The translations under genes and the position numbers were made by a program. Under the pieces are notes generated by a model. The model worked only from the letters and a program-made list of their open reading frames with translations. It was not told where the DNA came from and did no database searches. 64,000 nt of DNA from Caballeronia fortuita (lineage in GTDB: Bacteria; Pseudomonadota; Gammaproteobacteria; Burkholderiales; Burkholderiaceae), in NCBI RefSeq assembly GCF_001544835.2, contig NZ_FCNX02000007.1, positions 124,001 through 188,000 of the forward strand, in the 5' to 3' direction. How positions within the stretch are numbered: position 1 is the stretch's first letter; each line of letters begins with the position of its first letter. Below, piece by piece: positions 46,035-56,287 of this stretch.

Positions 46035-47306
46035 ATGAGCATGGTTGATCTCGACCCTCCCCGCTTCCAGCCGCCGCGCCCCGTCGCCGGCGACGATGGA
46101 TCGCGTCGCACCGTTCTGTACGGCGAGTACACCGTTTTCAGCGTGTTTCAGCCCGTGTTTTCGGTGTCGCACCGGCGCGCGATCGGCTATCACGCGTCCT
46201 TGCGCGCGCGCGACGACTCGCATCGGCACATTCCATCGCACGAAGTCTTCACGCAGGCCGCGCGGCGTGGCGACCTGCTCGAACTCGGCCGGCTCGCGGA
46301 ATCCCTGCATCTCGGCAACTTCAACGCATTCGACAGCCACGACGAATGGCTCTTCCTGAGCCTGCATCCCGCCGCGCTGATGGACACGAGCTACGGCGAT
46401 GCGCTGCTCGCGTCGCTGAAGGACATCGGTTTGTCGCCGCAGCGCGTCGTGCTCGAAGTGCCCGAGCAGGCGGGCGGCGAGACGACGCGCTTCGCCGAGA
46501 TCATCGATTCGCTGCGCAAGTCGGGCTTTCTGATCGCGCTCGATGGCTTCGGCGTGAAGCATTCGAACATCGATCGCGTGTGGCATCTGCGGCCCGACAT
46601 CGTCACGCTCGACCGCTGCATTCTTCAGCAGGCGACGGAGCATTCGCATATCGAGCGCGTGTTGCCGCGTCTCGTGTCGCTCCTGCACGAGTCCGGCCAG
46701 CTCGTACTGATGGGCGGCCTCGCGACCGAGCGCGACGCCTTGATCGCGCTCGAATGCAACGTCGATTTCGTACAGGGCGCGTACTTCGCGCAGCCGAGCG
46801 TCGATGCCGTGCACAGCGAAGTCGCGGCAGGCGTGATGGATGCGTTGTCGGCGGCGTCGCGCGAACGCGTCGCGGGCCGCGAGCGGGCGCAATCCGCGCG
46901 GCTCGAACCGTACGTGAGCGGCCTCGAACGCGCGGCCGTCAAGCTGATGGAAGGCGAGACGCTCGTCATCGCGACGAGCGAACTGCTGCAACTCGCCGAT
47001 ACCGCGCGCTGCTTTCTGCTCGATCAGGCCGGAAGGCAGATCGGCGACAACGTCGTGCCGGTCGTACGCACGTCGCAGCGCGCGAAGCGTTTCAGTCCGC
47101 TGCTGCATTCCGAAGGCGCGAGCTGGGAGCGCCGGCCGTATTTCATCGAGGCGCTACGCTCGCCGGGGCGCGTGCATCTGACGGCGCCGTATCTGTCGAT
47201 CAACGAGGCGCATTTGTGCGTGACGGCATCGATCGCGGCGCAGACGCCGTACGGATTGCAGGTGCTGTGCGTCGACATCAACTGGGAAGGCGCACGTCAG
47301 CGCTAG
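46035..47306 (+). CDS. Degenerate EAL-domain protein with C-terminal sensor-like domain
   Basis: A 423-residue cytoplasmic protein. Residues about 30-265 follow the EAL phosphodiesterase fold (FSVFQPVFSVSHRRAIGYHASLR, QGAYFAQP). Key catalytic positions are changed: the EAL glutamate is His (HASLR), the lysine of D-x-x-K-x-D is Thr (DIVTLD), and the EGVE element reads GGLA. c-di-GMP hydrolysis is therefore unlikely; binding or protein interaction remains possible. Residues 290-423 form a PAS-like domain resembling the C-terminal half of YkuI-type proteins (LLQLADTARCFLLDQAGRQIGDNV). Single gene with its own upstream region. Confidence 0.82.
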   Translation: MSMVDLDPPRFQPPRPVAGDDGSRRTVLYGEYTVFSVFQPVFSVSHRRAIGYHASLRARDDSHRHIPSHEVFTQAARRGDLLELGRLAESLHLGNFNAFDSHDEWLFLSLHPAALMDTSYGDALLASLKDIGLSPQRVVLEVPEQAGGETTRFAEIIDSLRKSGFLIALDGFGVKHSNIDRVWHLRPDIVTLDRCILQQATEHSHIERVLPRLVSLLHESGQLVLMGGLATERDALIALECNVDFVQGAYFAQPSVDAVHSEVAAGVMDALSAASRERVAGRERAQSARLEPYVSGLERAAVKLMEGETLVIATSELLQLADTARCFLLDQAGRQIGDNVVPVVRTSQRAKRFSPLLHSEGASWERRPYFIEALRSPGRVHLTAPYLSINEAHLCVTASIAAQTPYGLQVLCVDINWEGARQR

Positions 47307-47309
47307 GTT

Positions 47310-47462
47310 TCAGACGCCGTTTTCCGATTCAGGCCGAAGCAGATCGAAGCCCGCGAGCACGAGCACGCCGGAAAGCACGATGAGCGCGGCGGAATGGCGG
47401 CCGAAATAGAGGAGCGCGGCGGCGGACCAGGCCGCGAGGCATAAGCCTGCGAAGCGTTTCAT
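47310..47462 (-). CDS. Small membrane protein, 50 residues, unknown function
   Basis: From ATG 47462 to TGA 47310 the frame encodes MKRFAGLCLAAWSAAALLYF, then a short polar turn and a second hydrophobic stretch (ALIVLSGVLVLAGFDLL), so two membrane helices. It closes 4 bp from the convergent EAL gene. There is no named family that I recognise. The frame is intact, has a positively charged start and GC-rich third positions, but its short length keeps confidence modest. Confidence 0.55.
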   Translation of the reverse strand: MKRFAGLCLAAWSAAALLYFGRHSAALIVLSGVLVLAGFDLLRPESENGV

Positions 47463-47530
47463 GACTCGGATGCGTTGCGGAACGGCGAGCCGACATTTTA
47501 GGCTCGCGCCCCGTTGCGCGCAGCGACGGC

Positions 47531-48667
47531 TTACGGCCTCGCGCCCAGCGCCGCCCTGCTCCGCTGCTTGCCGCGCGTCAGATAACGGCCCAGCCGAATC
47601 GACGGCTTTTCGACTGCGTAATAGCCCGCGATGCTGACCGGAAAAATCAGCACGGCTGCGATGACGAGCGACATCCGCTGATAAGACTCGCCGAAATAAT
47701 GCAGCACGCCCAGCAGCACGATGCAGTGCAAGAGATAAAGGCTAAAGGAAATCTGGCCGAGAAATACCAAAGGCCGTGCGGTGAGAATGGTGGCGAATCG
47801 TTCGAGCGAAATCGCGAGAATCAGAATGCCGGTAACGGCGGGAAGCACGAACCAGTCATCGGTGAAACTGCGCAATATGTCGTCGGAAACGAGATGATGA
47901 TTCGCCGCGCCGACGAGGCCATAAACGGCGAGGCAGATTATCAATGCGCCGAAAAGCCATCGCGGAGAATGCGTCGCGAGCTTCGCCGTGATCGCGTGGC
48001 GATATCGCGCGATGAGCGCGCCGAGCACGAACATCGAAATGTAATGGATGGTCGGCATCCATTCGCCTTGAATGCTCGCATCCATCAGCGTGCGCTGCAC
48101 ATGATGGTAATAGCCGAACGCAACGAGCGATAAAGCCGCGCTCAACGCGACAGAAAACCAGAGCGGCATTGCAAACACGATGACGACGAGCATCGGGAAA
48201 ATCAGCGAGATACGCATCTCGTAGACGAGCGACCACAGCACCGGATCGAGCGTGCTGTTGCTGAATGGAATCAGGAAGTAAATGTGATTCAGCAAATCAT
48301 GCCGGTCGATGCCCGCATGCCATGCCTGATTGACCCATTCGCCGGTCCACGACAGATTCGACCGGTACAGGATGCTATAGGCCGCGTAGGCAATCAAAAC
48401 CGCAACGAGATACGGAATATAGATGCGGCAGACGCGTTTGAGAACGAATTCGCCGAAACCGGGTTTGTTGTCTCCGGTTATCTGCAAGGCCAAAGCAAAG
48501 CCGCTCAGCGCGAAGAACAGAATCACGGCGGAATGCCCTTCCGTGAATAGCCGCCAGGGTGCGTGCTGCATCCACCGTGTCGGCGCGATCTGCGAATAGT
48601 GACTGAATACGACCGTTAATGCGGCTATGCCGCGGAGGGAATCGAGTTGGTGATAGCGTGTCGTCAT
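47531..48667 (-). CDS. Membrane acyltransferase (OafA/YrhL-like, acyltransferase 3)
   Basis: A 378-residue integral membrane protein with about ten helices. The N-terminus YHQLDSLRGIAALTVVFSHY contains the conserved RG and the catalytic His of acyltransferase-3 proteins. Further motifs are GHSAVILFFALSGFALAL, FVLKRVCRIYIPYLVAV and SFSLYLLHCIVLL. Such enzymes O-acylate surface sugars, so modification of the O antigen encoded at the window's left end is conceivable but unproven. ATG 48667 places the conserved domain at the very start; an upstream extension lacks support. Confidence 0.87.
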   Translation of the reverse strand: MTTRYHQLDSLRGIAALTVVFSHYSQIAPTRWMQHAPWRLFTEGHSAVILFFALSGFALALQITGDNKPGFGEFVLKRVCRIYIPYLVAVLIAYAAYSILYRSNLSWTGEWVNQAWHAGIDRHDLLNHIYFLIPFSNSTLDPVLWSLVYEMRISLIFPMLVVIVFAMPLWFSVALSAALSLVAFGYYHHVQRTLMDASIQGEWMPTIHYISMFVLGALIARYRHAITAKLATHSPRWLFGALIICLAVYGLVGAANHHLVSDDILRSFTDDWFVLPAVTGILILAISLERFATILTARPLVFLGQISFSLYLLHCIVLLGVLHYFGESYQRMSLVIAAVLIFPVSIAGYYAVEKPSIRLGRYLTRGKQRSRAALGARP

Positions 48668-48810
48668 TGTTCCCGCTTGGTTCGTGCTTGCGTTTTTGTT
48701 GGTCACGCCAACAGGGAAATCGGAAGCCGGCTCGGCGACCCGGACTTCGTTAGACCGAGTGTGAATTCGGCGTTCCCTAAAAAACACGCACGCGGGACGT
48801 ATCAACGAAA

Positions 48811-48833
48811 AAGCCCTCTTGCGAGGGCTTTCA
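48811..48833 (-). terminator. Rho-independent terminator after sodB
   Basis: Arms AAGCCCTC (48811-48818) and GAGGGCTT (48823-48830), loop TTGC. On the minus strand it is followed by a run of five T. Confidence 0.85.
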
Positions 48834-48889
48834 TTTCGATTGCGGCCTGCGATAAACCGCAGACCGCCGCAACCGATACTTACGCGCGA

Positions 48890-49471
48890 TCAAGCACCGA
48901 AATTCTTCGACGCGAAATCCCAGTTCACGATATTCCAGTAAGCCTCGATGAACTTCGGACGCGCATTGCGATAGTCGATGTAATACGCATGCTCCCACAC
49001 GTCGATGGTCACGAGCGCCTTTGCGTCCGTCGTGAGCGGCGTGGCGGCATTGCTGGTCGATACGATATCGACAGTGCCGTCGGTCTTCTTCACGAGCCAC
49101 GTCCAGCCCGAGCCGAACGTGCCGGTTGCGACCTTGGCGAATTCTTCCTTGAACTTGTCGAAGGAACCGTACTTTGCGTTGATCGCGTCAGCCAGCGCGC
49201 CGGTCGGTGCGCCGCCGCCGTTCGGCGACAGGCTGTTCCAGAAGAACGTGTGGTTCCAGACTTGCGCGGAGTTGTTGAACACGCCGCCCGACGACTTCTT
49301 CACGATCTCTTCGAGCGTCATGTTCTCGAATTCGGTGCCGGGGATCAGCTTGTTCAGGTTCGTCACATAGGTCTGGTGATGCTTGCCATAGTGATACTCG
49401 AGCGTTTCTTCCGACATGTGCGGAGCGAGCGCGTTCTTGTCGAACGGCAGCGGCGGGAGCGTATGTTCCAT
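48890..49471 (-). CDS. sodB: Superoxide dismutase (Fe)
   Basis: A 193-residue cytoplasmic Fe-superoxide dismutase. Metal ligands are visible in [11 protein letters not shown] (His27), [10 protein letters not shown] (His74) and [13 protein letters not shown] (Asp and His). The second-sphere Gln/Gly pattern [10 protein letters not shown] matches iron-type enzymes. ATG 49471 has a GGAAG ribosome site. A terminator follows the gene; it appears to be a single-gene unit. Confidence 0.96.
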   Translation of the reverse strand: MEHTLPPLPFDKNALAPHMSEETLEYHYGKHHQTYVTNLNKLIPGTEFENMTLEEIVKKSSGGVFNNSAQVWNHTFFWNSLSPNGGGAPTGALADAINAKYGSFDKFKEEFAKVATGTFGSGWTWLVKKTDGTVDIVSTSNAATPLTTDAKALVTIDVWEHAYYIDYRNARPKFIEAYWNIVNWDFASKNFGA

Positions 49472-49679
49472 GATGCGAGCTTCCTTTCTATGTGGATTGT
49501 GGGATTGTGAGGACTGAGGCGTGGAGCAATGGATTGTAGGCGAGTTGGGATAACCCAGCAAACCGTGTGCTCTTTATGAGCAAGATTGCTTTCGAATCGC
49601 CCTGCGCGGCGTAAAAAGTGCTTCGGCGAACGTCTTCGAGCACGTCAAATGTACGCCGATTCGGCGCGCCGCGCCGGGC

Positions 49680-51047
49680 TCAGAATTCGTCCGACAGACG
49701 CGCCTGGACATCCGCGAGCAGCACGTCGGCGGAGCCTTCAGCGAGATGCACAGTGAGCGGGCGCTTGGGCTTCAGCGCGTTCGGCGCGCGCACGGCGCGG
49801 CCGGTCTGCGCGTCGATCAAGGCGGCATAACCGCGCTCCAGTGTGCGCTGCGGACTCAGCACCTGCAAGCGCGCCGCCAGTTCCGAAACGCACGCTTTCT
49901 CACGTTCCGCGCGACGCTCGTGCGCGCTGCCGATTCGCTGCGCCAGCCGCAGCAGATGCTCGCGCGCGGCGGCAACATCGGGCCGCCTGCGCTGCCATCG
50001 ATAATGCAGCAGCGCGAATTTCGCGCGCGCATCGCGCCCGGGCCGCGCGCCCGCCGCCGCGAGCCGGCTCGCCAGTTGCCGCAGATGCGCACGCTGGCGC
50101 GCAAGCCGCTCGGCGGGACTCACGAGACGGCGCGCGAGCCAGTCGAGTTGTTGCGCGCGACGCTCCATCGAGCGGCCGAAACCGCGTGCGAGCGCCGCAT
50201 GCCGATGATCGAGATCGCGCAGCAGCAGCACGCGCTGCGGACTCACGAGTTCGGCGGCGGCGGTCGGCGTCGGCGCGCGCATGTCGGCGGCGAAATCGGC
50301 GATGGTGAAATCCGTCTCGTGCCCGACGCCGCTCACCACCGGCACCACGCTCGCCGCGATCGCGCGCGCGAGCACTTCCTCGTTGAACGCCCACAAATCC
50401 TCGATCGAGCCGCCGCCCCGGCATACGATCAGCACATCGACTTCGCGCCGCGCGCTGGCCGCTTCGACCATCGCCGCGAGCTTCGCGCCGGCGCCCGCGC
50501 CCTGCACCGGCGCCGGATAGACCACAATCGGCACATGCGGCGCACGGCGCGCGAGCGTCGTGAGCACGTCGCGCAATGCGGCCGCCTGCAACGACGTCAC
50601 GATGCCGATGCCGCGCGGATGCGCCGGCAGCGCGCGCTTGCGTTCGGCGGCGAAGAGCCCTTCGCTTTCGAGTTGCGCCTTCAGGCGCAGGAACGCTTCG
50701 TAGAGCCGGCCCTGCCCCGTGCGGCGCACCGCTTCCACGTTGAGCTGCAACTCGCCGCGCGGTTCGTACATCGTGACGAGCGCGCGCACTTCGATCTTGT
50801 CGCCTTCGCGCGGCGTGAACTCGGCGTATTGCGCGCGGCCGCGGAACATCACGCAGCGCATCTGCGCGTTCGCGTCCTTGATCGAGAAATACCAGTGGCC
50901 GCTCGCCGCGCGCGTGAAATTCGACACTTCGCCCGATACCCAGACGAGCGGAAACGATCGTTCGAGCATCGAGTTGATCGCCCGGTTCAGCACGGAAACG
51001 GGGATGACGGCATCGCCGCTTTGCGACGTCAGGGAATCGGGAGTCAT
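49680..51047 (-). CDS. xseA: Exodeoxyribonuclease VII large subunit
   Basis: A 455-residue catalytic subunit of ExoVII. The N-terminal OB-fold is at about 15-115 ([30 protein letters not shown], then [21 protein letters not shown]). The nuclease domain contains [44 protein letters not shown] and [30 protein letters not shown] long Arg-rich coiled coil ends in the C-terminal segment [12 protein letters not shown]. The partner xseB is not in the window. ATG 51047. Confidence 0.95.
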   Translation of the reverse strand: MTPDSLTSQSGDAVIPVSVLNRAINSMLERSFPLVWVSGEVSNFTRAASGHWYFSIKDANAQMRCVMFRGRAQYAEFTPREGDKIEVRALVTMYEPRGELQLNVEAVRRTGQGRLYEAFLRLKAQLESEGLFAAERKRALPAHPRGIGIVTSLQAAALRDVLTTLARRAPHVPIVVYPAPVQGAGAGAKLAAMVEAASARREVDVLIVCRGGGSIEDLWAFNEEVLARAIAASVVPVVSGVGHETDFTIADFAADMRAPTPTAAAELVSPQRVLLLRDLDHRHAALARGFGRSMERRAQQLDWLARRLVSPAERLARQRAHLRQLASRLAAAGARPGRDARAKFALLHYRWQRRRPDVAAAREHLLRLAQRIGSAHERRAEREKACVSELAARLQVLSPQRTLERGYAALIDAQTGRAVRAPNALKPKRPLTVHLAEGSADVLLADVQARLSDEF

Positions 51048-51549
51048 GACTGGACGAGATAAAAACCGGTGCGCGGACGATATGTCGAGTGGACAAACGC
51101 CGCCGGACAAGGTACGCGAGTGTAACAAGTGTCCACACAGAAAGACTTACCGCGGCATGCGCGACGACGCCGCGAAAGGCCCGTGACATGGTTCCAAGCG
51201 ACTGATTTTTCAGCGAAAAATTTCGATGAACACTGTTATTCCCGGAGCAACTCTTTCCTGAGGTGGATCGGTGGTTTCCGGACGGCGAGTTCTTCACAGA
51301 CTTATCCACAGGCGCGCGGATCGCACGGACGTGCCCGCGCAGGCCTTCGAGCGACGCCGCGACTGGCGCGCACGGCCCGCGCGCGCTAGAGTGCCGGGTT
51401 CAAGCACCGGCTGGCGCGGCCGACGCCCGCTCGCGTCGAACGCCATACGCCGGGCATCGTCCAACGCCGACCGACACTCGAGGAGCTGCCGTTGCACGCC
51501 ATGCCGTACCCGATCAGCCGCCCGACTGCGCCGCGCGCGAAGGCGGTCC
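51048..51549. other. 502-bp intergenic region between xseA and lpxK
   Basis: Divergent spacer that must contain promoters for xseA (leftward) and the lpxK-Trm112-kdsB operon (rightward). A stretch at 51190-51260 is AT-rich and could be the promoter core. A lone TTATCCACA (51302-51310) is a DnaA-box match but isolated. Long frames exist on both strands but have no domain content. In several relatives exbB/exbD precede lpxK, as I recall; no trace of them is visible here. Confidence 0.45.
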
Positions 51550-52566
51550 ATGTCTGATTTCAAACCGCCGATCGAGAACTTCTTCGCCCGCGAATGGCGC
51601 CGGCGCGGCCCGGTCGCGTGGGCGCTCACGCCCTTCGCCTGCATCTTCGGCGCAATTACGGCGACGCGGCGCGCCTTCTATGAACTCGGCTGGCTCAAGC
51701 GCATCGATGTCGGCGCGCCGGTGGTCGTCGTCGGCAATGTGACCGTCGGCGGAACGGGCAAGACGCCAACCGTCATCGCACTCGTCGAGGCGCTGCGCGC
51801 GGCCGGATTCCAGCCGGGCGTGGTCTCGCGCGGCTACGGCGCAAAAGTCGCGAAGCCGACGAGCGTCTCCGCGCGTTCAGTTGCCGCGCAGGTCGGCGAC
51901 GAGCCATTGCTGATCGCGCGGCGCACGCACGCGCCGGTGTTCGTGTGCCCGGATCGCGTCGCGGCGGCGAAGGCGCTGCTCGAAGCGCATCCGAACGTCG
52001 ATGTCCTCGTGTCAGATGACGGCCTGCAGCACTATCGCCTCGCGCGCGCGTTCGAGCTCGTCGTGTTCGACGACCGTCTCGGCGGCAACGGCTTCCTGCT
52101 GCCCGCCGGCCCCTTGCGCGAGCCGATGTCGCGCCGCCGCGATGCGACGCTCATCAACAGTCCGTACGAGCGCACGCTGCCGCCGTGGCCGGACACCTTC
52201 GCGCTCGAACTCGAATCGGGCGACGCCTGGCTGCTCGACGATCCGCATCAACGCCGTCCGCTCGATCAGTTCGCGGGCGAGAAAGTCGTCGCGGCGGCGG
52301 GCATCGGATCGCCCGAGCGCTTCTTCGCGACGCTGCGCGCAGCGGGCATCACGCCTGCGACGCGCGCGTTTCCCGATCACTACGCGTATCGCGAGAATCC
52401 GTTCGCCGGCGTCGAAGCCGATGCGATCCTGATCACCGAAAAGGATGCAGTAAAATTCGGTGCCTGGCGCGACGCACGCATCTGGGTCGTTCCGGTGCAA
52501 GCCGTGCTGAGACCGCGCCTCATCGCTCTTGTTGTGGAGAAACTCCGTGGACGCACGTCTGCTTGA
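51550..52566 (+). CDS. lpxK: Tetraacyldisaccharide 4'-kinase
   Basis: Phosphorylates the 4' position of the lipid A precursor at the inner membrane. The 338 residues have an N-terminal hydrophobic helix ([21 protein letters not shown]), the Walker [13 protein letters not shown] near 57-68, VVSRGYG and [20 protein letters not shown] (Walker B region), and [13 protein letters not shown] 51550 is the family start; the frame is open upstream to 51271 without support. The next gene overlaps its end by 20 bp. Confidence 0.95.
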   Translation: MSDFKPPIENFFAREWRRRGPVAWALTPFACIFGAITATRRAFYELGWLKRIDVGAPVVVVGNVTVGGTGKTPTVIALVEALRAAGFQPGVVSRGYGAKVAKPTSVSARSVAAQVGDEPLLIARRTHAPVFVCPDRVAAAKALLEAHPNVDVLVSDDGLQHYRLARAFELVVFDDRLGGNGFLLPAGPLREPMSRRRDATLINSPYERTLPPWPDTFALELESGDAWLLDDPHQRRPLDQFAGEKVVAAAGIGSPERFFATLRAAGITPATRAFPDHYAYRENPFAGVEADAILITEKDAVKFGAWRDARIWVVPVQAVLRPRLIALVVEKLRGRTSA

Positions 52567-52753
52567 AATCCTCGTTTGCCCGATCTGCAAAGGCCCGCTC
52601 AGTTACGATCGCGCGGCGCAGGAACTCGTCTGCAGCGCCGACAAGCTCGCTTACCCTATCCGCGACGGCATTCCCGTGATGCTCGTCGACGAAGCGCGCC
52701 AGACGGTCGAAGGCACGCCTGTCGAGCCGATCAAACCCGCCGGCGACGCCTGA
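52547..52753 (+). CDS. Trm112-family zinc-ribbon protein (YcaR-like)
   Basis: A 68-residue protein beginning at GTG 52547, inside the lpxK end, with GGAGA as ribosome site. It has [12 protein letters not shown] (a CxxC knuckle), [21 protein letters not shown] and the typical LV end. Bacterial members of this family sit between lpxK and kdsB very widely and may activate or chaperone methyltransferases or other enzymes. Only one CxxC plus an isolated Cys is present, as in other bacterial YcaR proteins. Confidence 0.92.
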   Translation: MDARLLEILVCPICKGPLSYDRAAQELVCSADKLAYPIRDGIPVMLVDEARQTVEGTPVEPIKPAGDA

Positions 52754-52763
52754 GCACGCTGCG

Positions 52764-53555
52764 ATGTCCCTTCCGTTCATCGCGGTCATTCCCGCGCGCC
52801 TCGCGTCCACGCGCCTGCCGAACAAGCCGCTCGCCGACATCGGCGGCAAGCCGATGGTCGTGCGCGTCGCCGAGCGCGCGCGCGAATCGGGCGCATCGCA
52901 TGTGCTGGTCGCGACCGATTCCGACCGCGTCGTCGAGGCCGCGCGCGATCACGGTATCGAAGTGATGCTGACGCGCTCGGATCATCCCACCGGCACCGAT
53001 CGTCTCGCCGAAGTGGCGACGCGTCTGAACTGGCCTGACGACGCCATCGTCGTCAACGTGCAGGGCGACGAGCCGCTCATCGATCCGCAGCTCGTGCGCG
53101 ATGTCGCCGATCACCTCGCGGCGCATCCCGAATGCGCGATCGCGACCGCCGCGCATCCGATCCACGATCCGGCCGACGTCTTCAATCCGAACGTCGTCAA
53201 AGCCGTGCTCGATGCACAAAGCCGTGCGCTCTACTTCTCGCGCGCGCCGATTCCGTGGTCGCGCGATGCATGGCAGCCGCACTGGCCGGACGTCGCCGCG
53301 CTTGGACAATTGCCTTCGGTGCCCGGGAACGTGCTGCGGCATATCGGCCTGTACGCGTATCGCGCGAAGTTTCTGCGCGACTTCCCGAACCTCTCGCAGG
53401 CGCCCATCGAAGCCGCCGAGGCGCTCGAACAATTGCGCGCGCTCTGGCATGGCGAACGTATCGCGGTGCGTGTGACGCAGGACGCGCCGCCGCCCGGCGT
53501 CGATACGCCCGCCGATCTCGCACGCGTGCAGGCGCTCTTTCCCAAAGCGGACTGA
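52764..53555 (+). CDS. kdsB: 3-deoxy-manno-octulosonate cytidylyltransferase
   Basis: Activates Kdo with CTP for lipopolysaccharide inner-core synthesis. The protein has 263 residues: [26 protein letters not shown] near the start, [16 protein letters not shown] and [13 protein letters not shown], all hallmark. Start ATG 52764, 10 bp after the Trm112 gene. With lpxK it forms an LPS-assembly operon and links functionally to the O-antigen locus at the window's left end. Confidence 0.97.
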   Translation: MSLPFIAVIPARLASTRLPNKPLADIGGKPMVVRVAERARESGASHVLVATDSDRVVEAARDHGIEVMLTRSDHPTGTDRLAEVATRLNWPDDAIVVNVQGDEPLIDPQLVRDVADHLAAHPECAIATAAHPIHDPADVFNPNVVKAVLDAQSRALYFSRAPIPWSRDAWQPHWPDVAALGQLPSVPGNVLRHIGLYAYRAKFLRDFPNLSQAPIEAAEALEQLRALWHGERIAVRVTQDAPPPGVDTPADLARVQALFPKAD

Positions 53556-53578
53556 CAGCCGCGCGACAACCCGTGTAA

Positions 53579-54511
<933 letters not shown>

Positions 54512-54540
54512 CGCATCGCTCAATCCGTTTTCGACGAAAG

Positions 54541-54566
54541 CCCGCTCCTCGTGAGCGGGTTTTTTT
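54541..54566 (+). terminator. Rho-independent terminator after adk
   Basis: Arms CCCGCTC (54541-54547) and GAGCGGG (54553-54559), 5-nt loop, followed by a run of seven T. Confidence 0.85.
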
Positions 54567-54661
54567 ATGCCGCGAAAGCGCATGACCGTCGTGCGAATTT
54601 GCAGCATGCGGCTTCGCTACAATCGACGCGTTCGCACGAATCACACAAAAGGAGAAGAGAC

Positions 54662-55420
54662 ATGGAGATGCAAGGCAACGTCTTTCTGATCACCGGCGGC
54701 GCATCGGGATTGGGCGCGGCGAGCGCGCGGCTCATCGCGGCGCACGGCGGCAAGGTCGTGCTCGCCGACATGAACGAAGCCGCGGGCGAAGCGCTCGCGA
54801 ACGAACTGTCCGGCACGTTCGTCAAATGCGACGTGAGTCAGGAAAGCGATGGCCAGCGCGCCGTCGATGCCGCGGCGAGTCTCGGCGCGTTGTGCGGCCT
54901 CGTCAATTGCGCGGGCATCGCGCCGGCGGCGAAAACGGTGGGACGCGACGGCCCGCACGCACTCGATCTCTTTGCGAAAGTGATTGCGGTGAATCTCGTC
55001 GGCACGTTCAACATGATCCGGCTCGCGGCGAACGTGATGTCGAACAACGATGCGAACGATGCGGGCGAGCGCGGCGTGATCGTGAACACGGCATCGGTGG
55101 CGGCATACGATGGACAGATCGGCCAGGCGGCCTATGCGGCGTCGAAGAGCGGCGTCGCTGGCATGACGCTGCCGATCGCACGCGATCTGAGCAGGAGCGG
55201 CATCCGCGTGATGACGATCGCGCCGGGCCTCTTCGAAACGCCGATGCTGCTCGGCATGCCGAAAGACGTGCAGGACGCGCTCGGCGCGATGGTGCCGTTC
55301 CCGCCGCGCCTCGGCAAGCCCGACGAATACGCGATGCTCGTTAAACAGATTTTCGATAACCCGATGCTCAACGGCGAAGTGATCCGTCTCGACGGCGCGA
55401 TCCGCATGCAGCCGAAGTAA
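54662..55420 (+). CDS. SDR-family 3-hydroxyacyl-CoA dehydrogenase (HSD17B10-like)
   Basis: A 252-residue short-chain dehydrogenase: [19 protein letters not shown] near 7-25 (NAD-binding TGxxxGxG with Asp in VVLADMNEA, so NAD preference), [11 protein letters not shown], and the catalytic [15 protein letters not shown] (YxxxK) near 157-170. The late [11 protein letters not shown] and [13 protein letters not shown] match the type II 3-hydroxyacyl-CoA dehydrogenase subgroup, suggesting a role in fatty-acid or branched-chain amino-acid breakdown. A perfect AAAGGAG ribosome site precedes ATG 54662. Confidence 0.88.
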   Translation: MEMQGNVFLITGGASGLGAASARLIAAHGGKVVLADMNEAAGEALANELSGTFVKCDVSQESDGQRAVDAAASLGALCGLVNCAGIAPAAKTVGRDGPHALDLFAKVIAVNLVGTFNMIRLAANVMSNNDANDAGERGVIVNTASVAAYDGQIGQAAYAASKSGVAGMTLPIARDLSRSGIRVMTIAPGLFETPMLLGMPKDVQDALGAMVPFPPRLGKPDEYAMLVKQIFDNPMLNGEVIRLDGAIRMQPK

Positions 55421-55447
55421 TTGCCGGCGCGGCGCGCGCAGCGTGGC

Positions 55448-56287
55448 TCAGTCGCCCTGCGTGCGCTGCCGCAGCTCGTGCAGCTCGGTTTCGACGACGG
55501 TCGCGTCTTCCGCATCCGGACGAATCTCGATGTACCGCTGCAAGTCTTCCAGCGCGGGCCGCAGATAATCCAGCCGCGCGTAGGCAAAGCCGCGATCGCG
55601 CACTTCCTCGATGCTGTTCGGCAGCGCGATCACGAGCCGCTGCTGAACCGCGAGCAGACGCTGCCAGCGCTCCGTCTGCAAATAGATGCCCTTCAGATTA
55701 CGCAACATGCGTGCGACGATCTCGCGCCGCGTCGCGGGCTGCAACAGCACGCGCAATGCGCTGCCGATCGATTCGCCCACGCGCTGCACGTACGGCTCCA
55801 GCATCTCGACCATCTGCGCTTCGGAGAGCGTCTGACCGGTCGTCGGATCGAGCATCAGATCCTGGCCGGGCGTCGCGACGCGCAACAGGAAATGCCCCGG
55901 AAACGACACGCCGCGCACCGGCAAGCCGAGTTGCTCGGCCATTTCCAGATAGATCACAGCGAGCGAAATCGGAATGCCGCGCCGGCGACGCAGCACGACA
56001 TTCAGATGGCTGTTGTCCGGATCGTAGTAATCGTTGAGGTTGCTGGAGAAGCCCAGCTCGCAAAAAAAGTAACGATTGAGCGCATCGGTTTTCTGCTTCA
56101 CGTCCGCGTCCTCGGGCATGCGGCGGCGGGCGCGCACGACGAGTTCGTCGATCTCCGCAAGCGCGGCCTGCATGTCGAGATCGGGATACGCGTCCTGCGC
56201 GAGCGACAACGCCGCTTCCGTGAGCGGAAGGCTGTCGTCGTCCGCCATCAGCGAAGAGAAGTAGTCGAGGATACGCGTTGTCGTCAT
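55448..56287 (-). CDS. SirB1-family protein (transglutaminase-like with TPR)
   Basis: A 279-residue protein with a helical N-terminus, a transglutaminase-like core (NDYYDPDNSHLNVVLRRRRGIPISLAVIYLEMAEQLGLPVRGVSFPGHFLLRV in register with SirB1) and C-terminal TPR-like helices (LLAVQQRLVIALPNSIEEVRDRGFAYARL). The role in bacteria is not settled. ATG 56287 overlaps the murJ stop (ATGA), so the two are translationally coupled, which hints at an envelope-linked or growth-linked function. Confidence 0.88.
   Translation of the reverse strand: MTTTRILDYFSSLMADDDSLPLTEAALSLAQDAYPDLDMQAALAEIDELVVRARRRMPEDADVKQKTDALNRYFFCELGFSSNLNDYYDPDNSHLNVVLRRRRGIPISLAVIYLEMAEQLGLPVRGVSFPGHFLLRVATPGQDLMLDPTTGQTLSEAQMVEMLEPYVQRVGESIGSALRVLLQPATRREIVARMLRNLKGIYLQTERWQRLLAVQQRLVIALPNSIEEVRDRGFAYARLDYLRPALEDLQRYIEIRPDAEDATVVETELHELRQRTQGD

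Noticed and set aside
51302..51310. TTATCCACA, a DnaA box match
   Set aside because: Single isolated copy; a match of this length is expected by chance in a window of this size and no other origin feature is nearby.
51388..51412. tRNA-like GGTTCAA arm near 51400
   Set aside because: The stem encloses a 9-nt loop and no acceptor, D or anticodon arms can be drawn around it.
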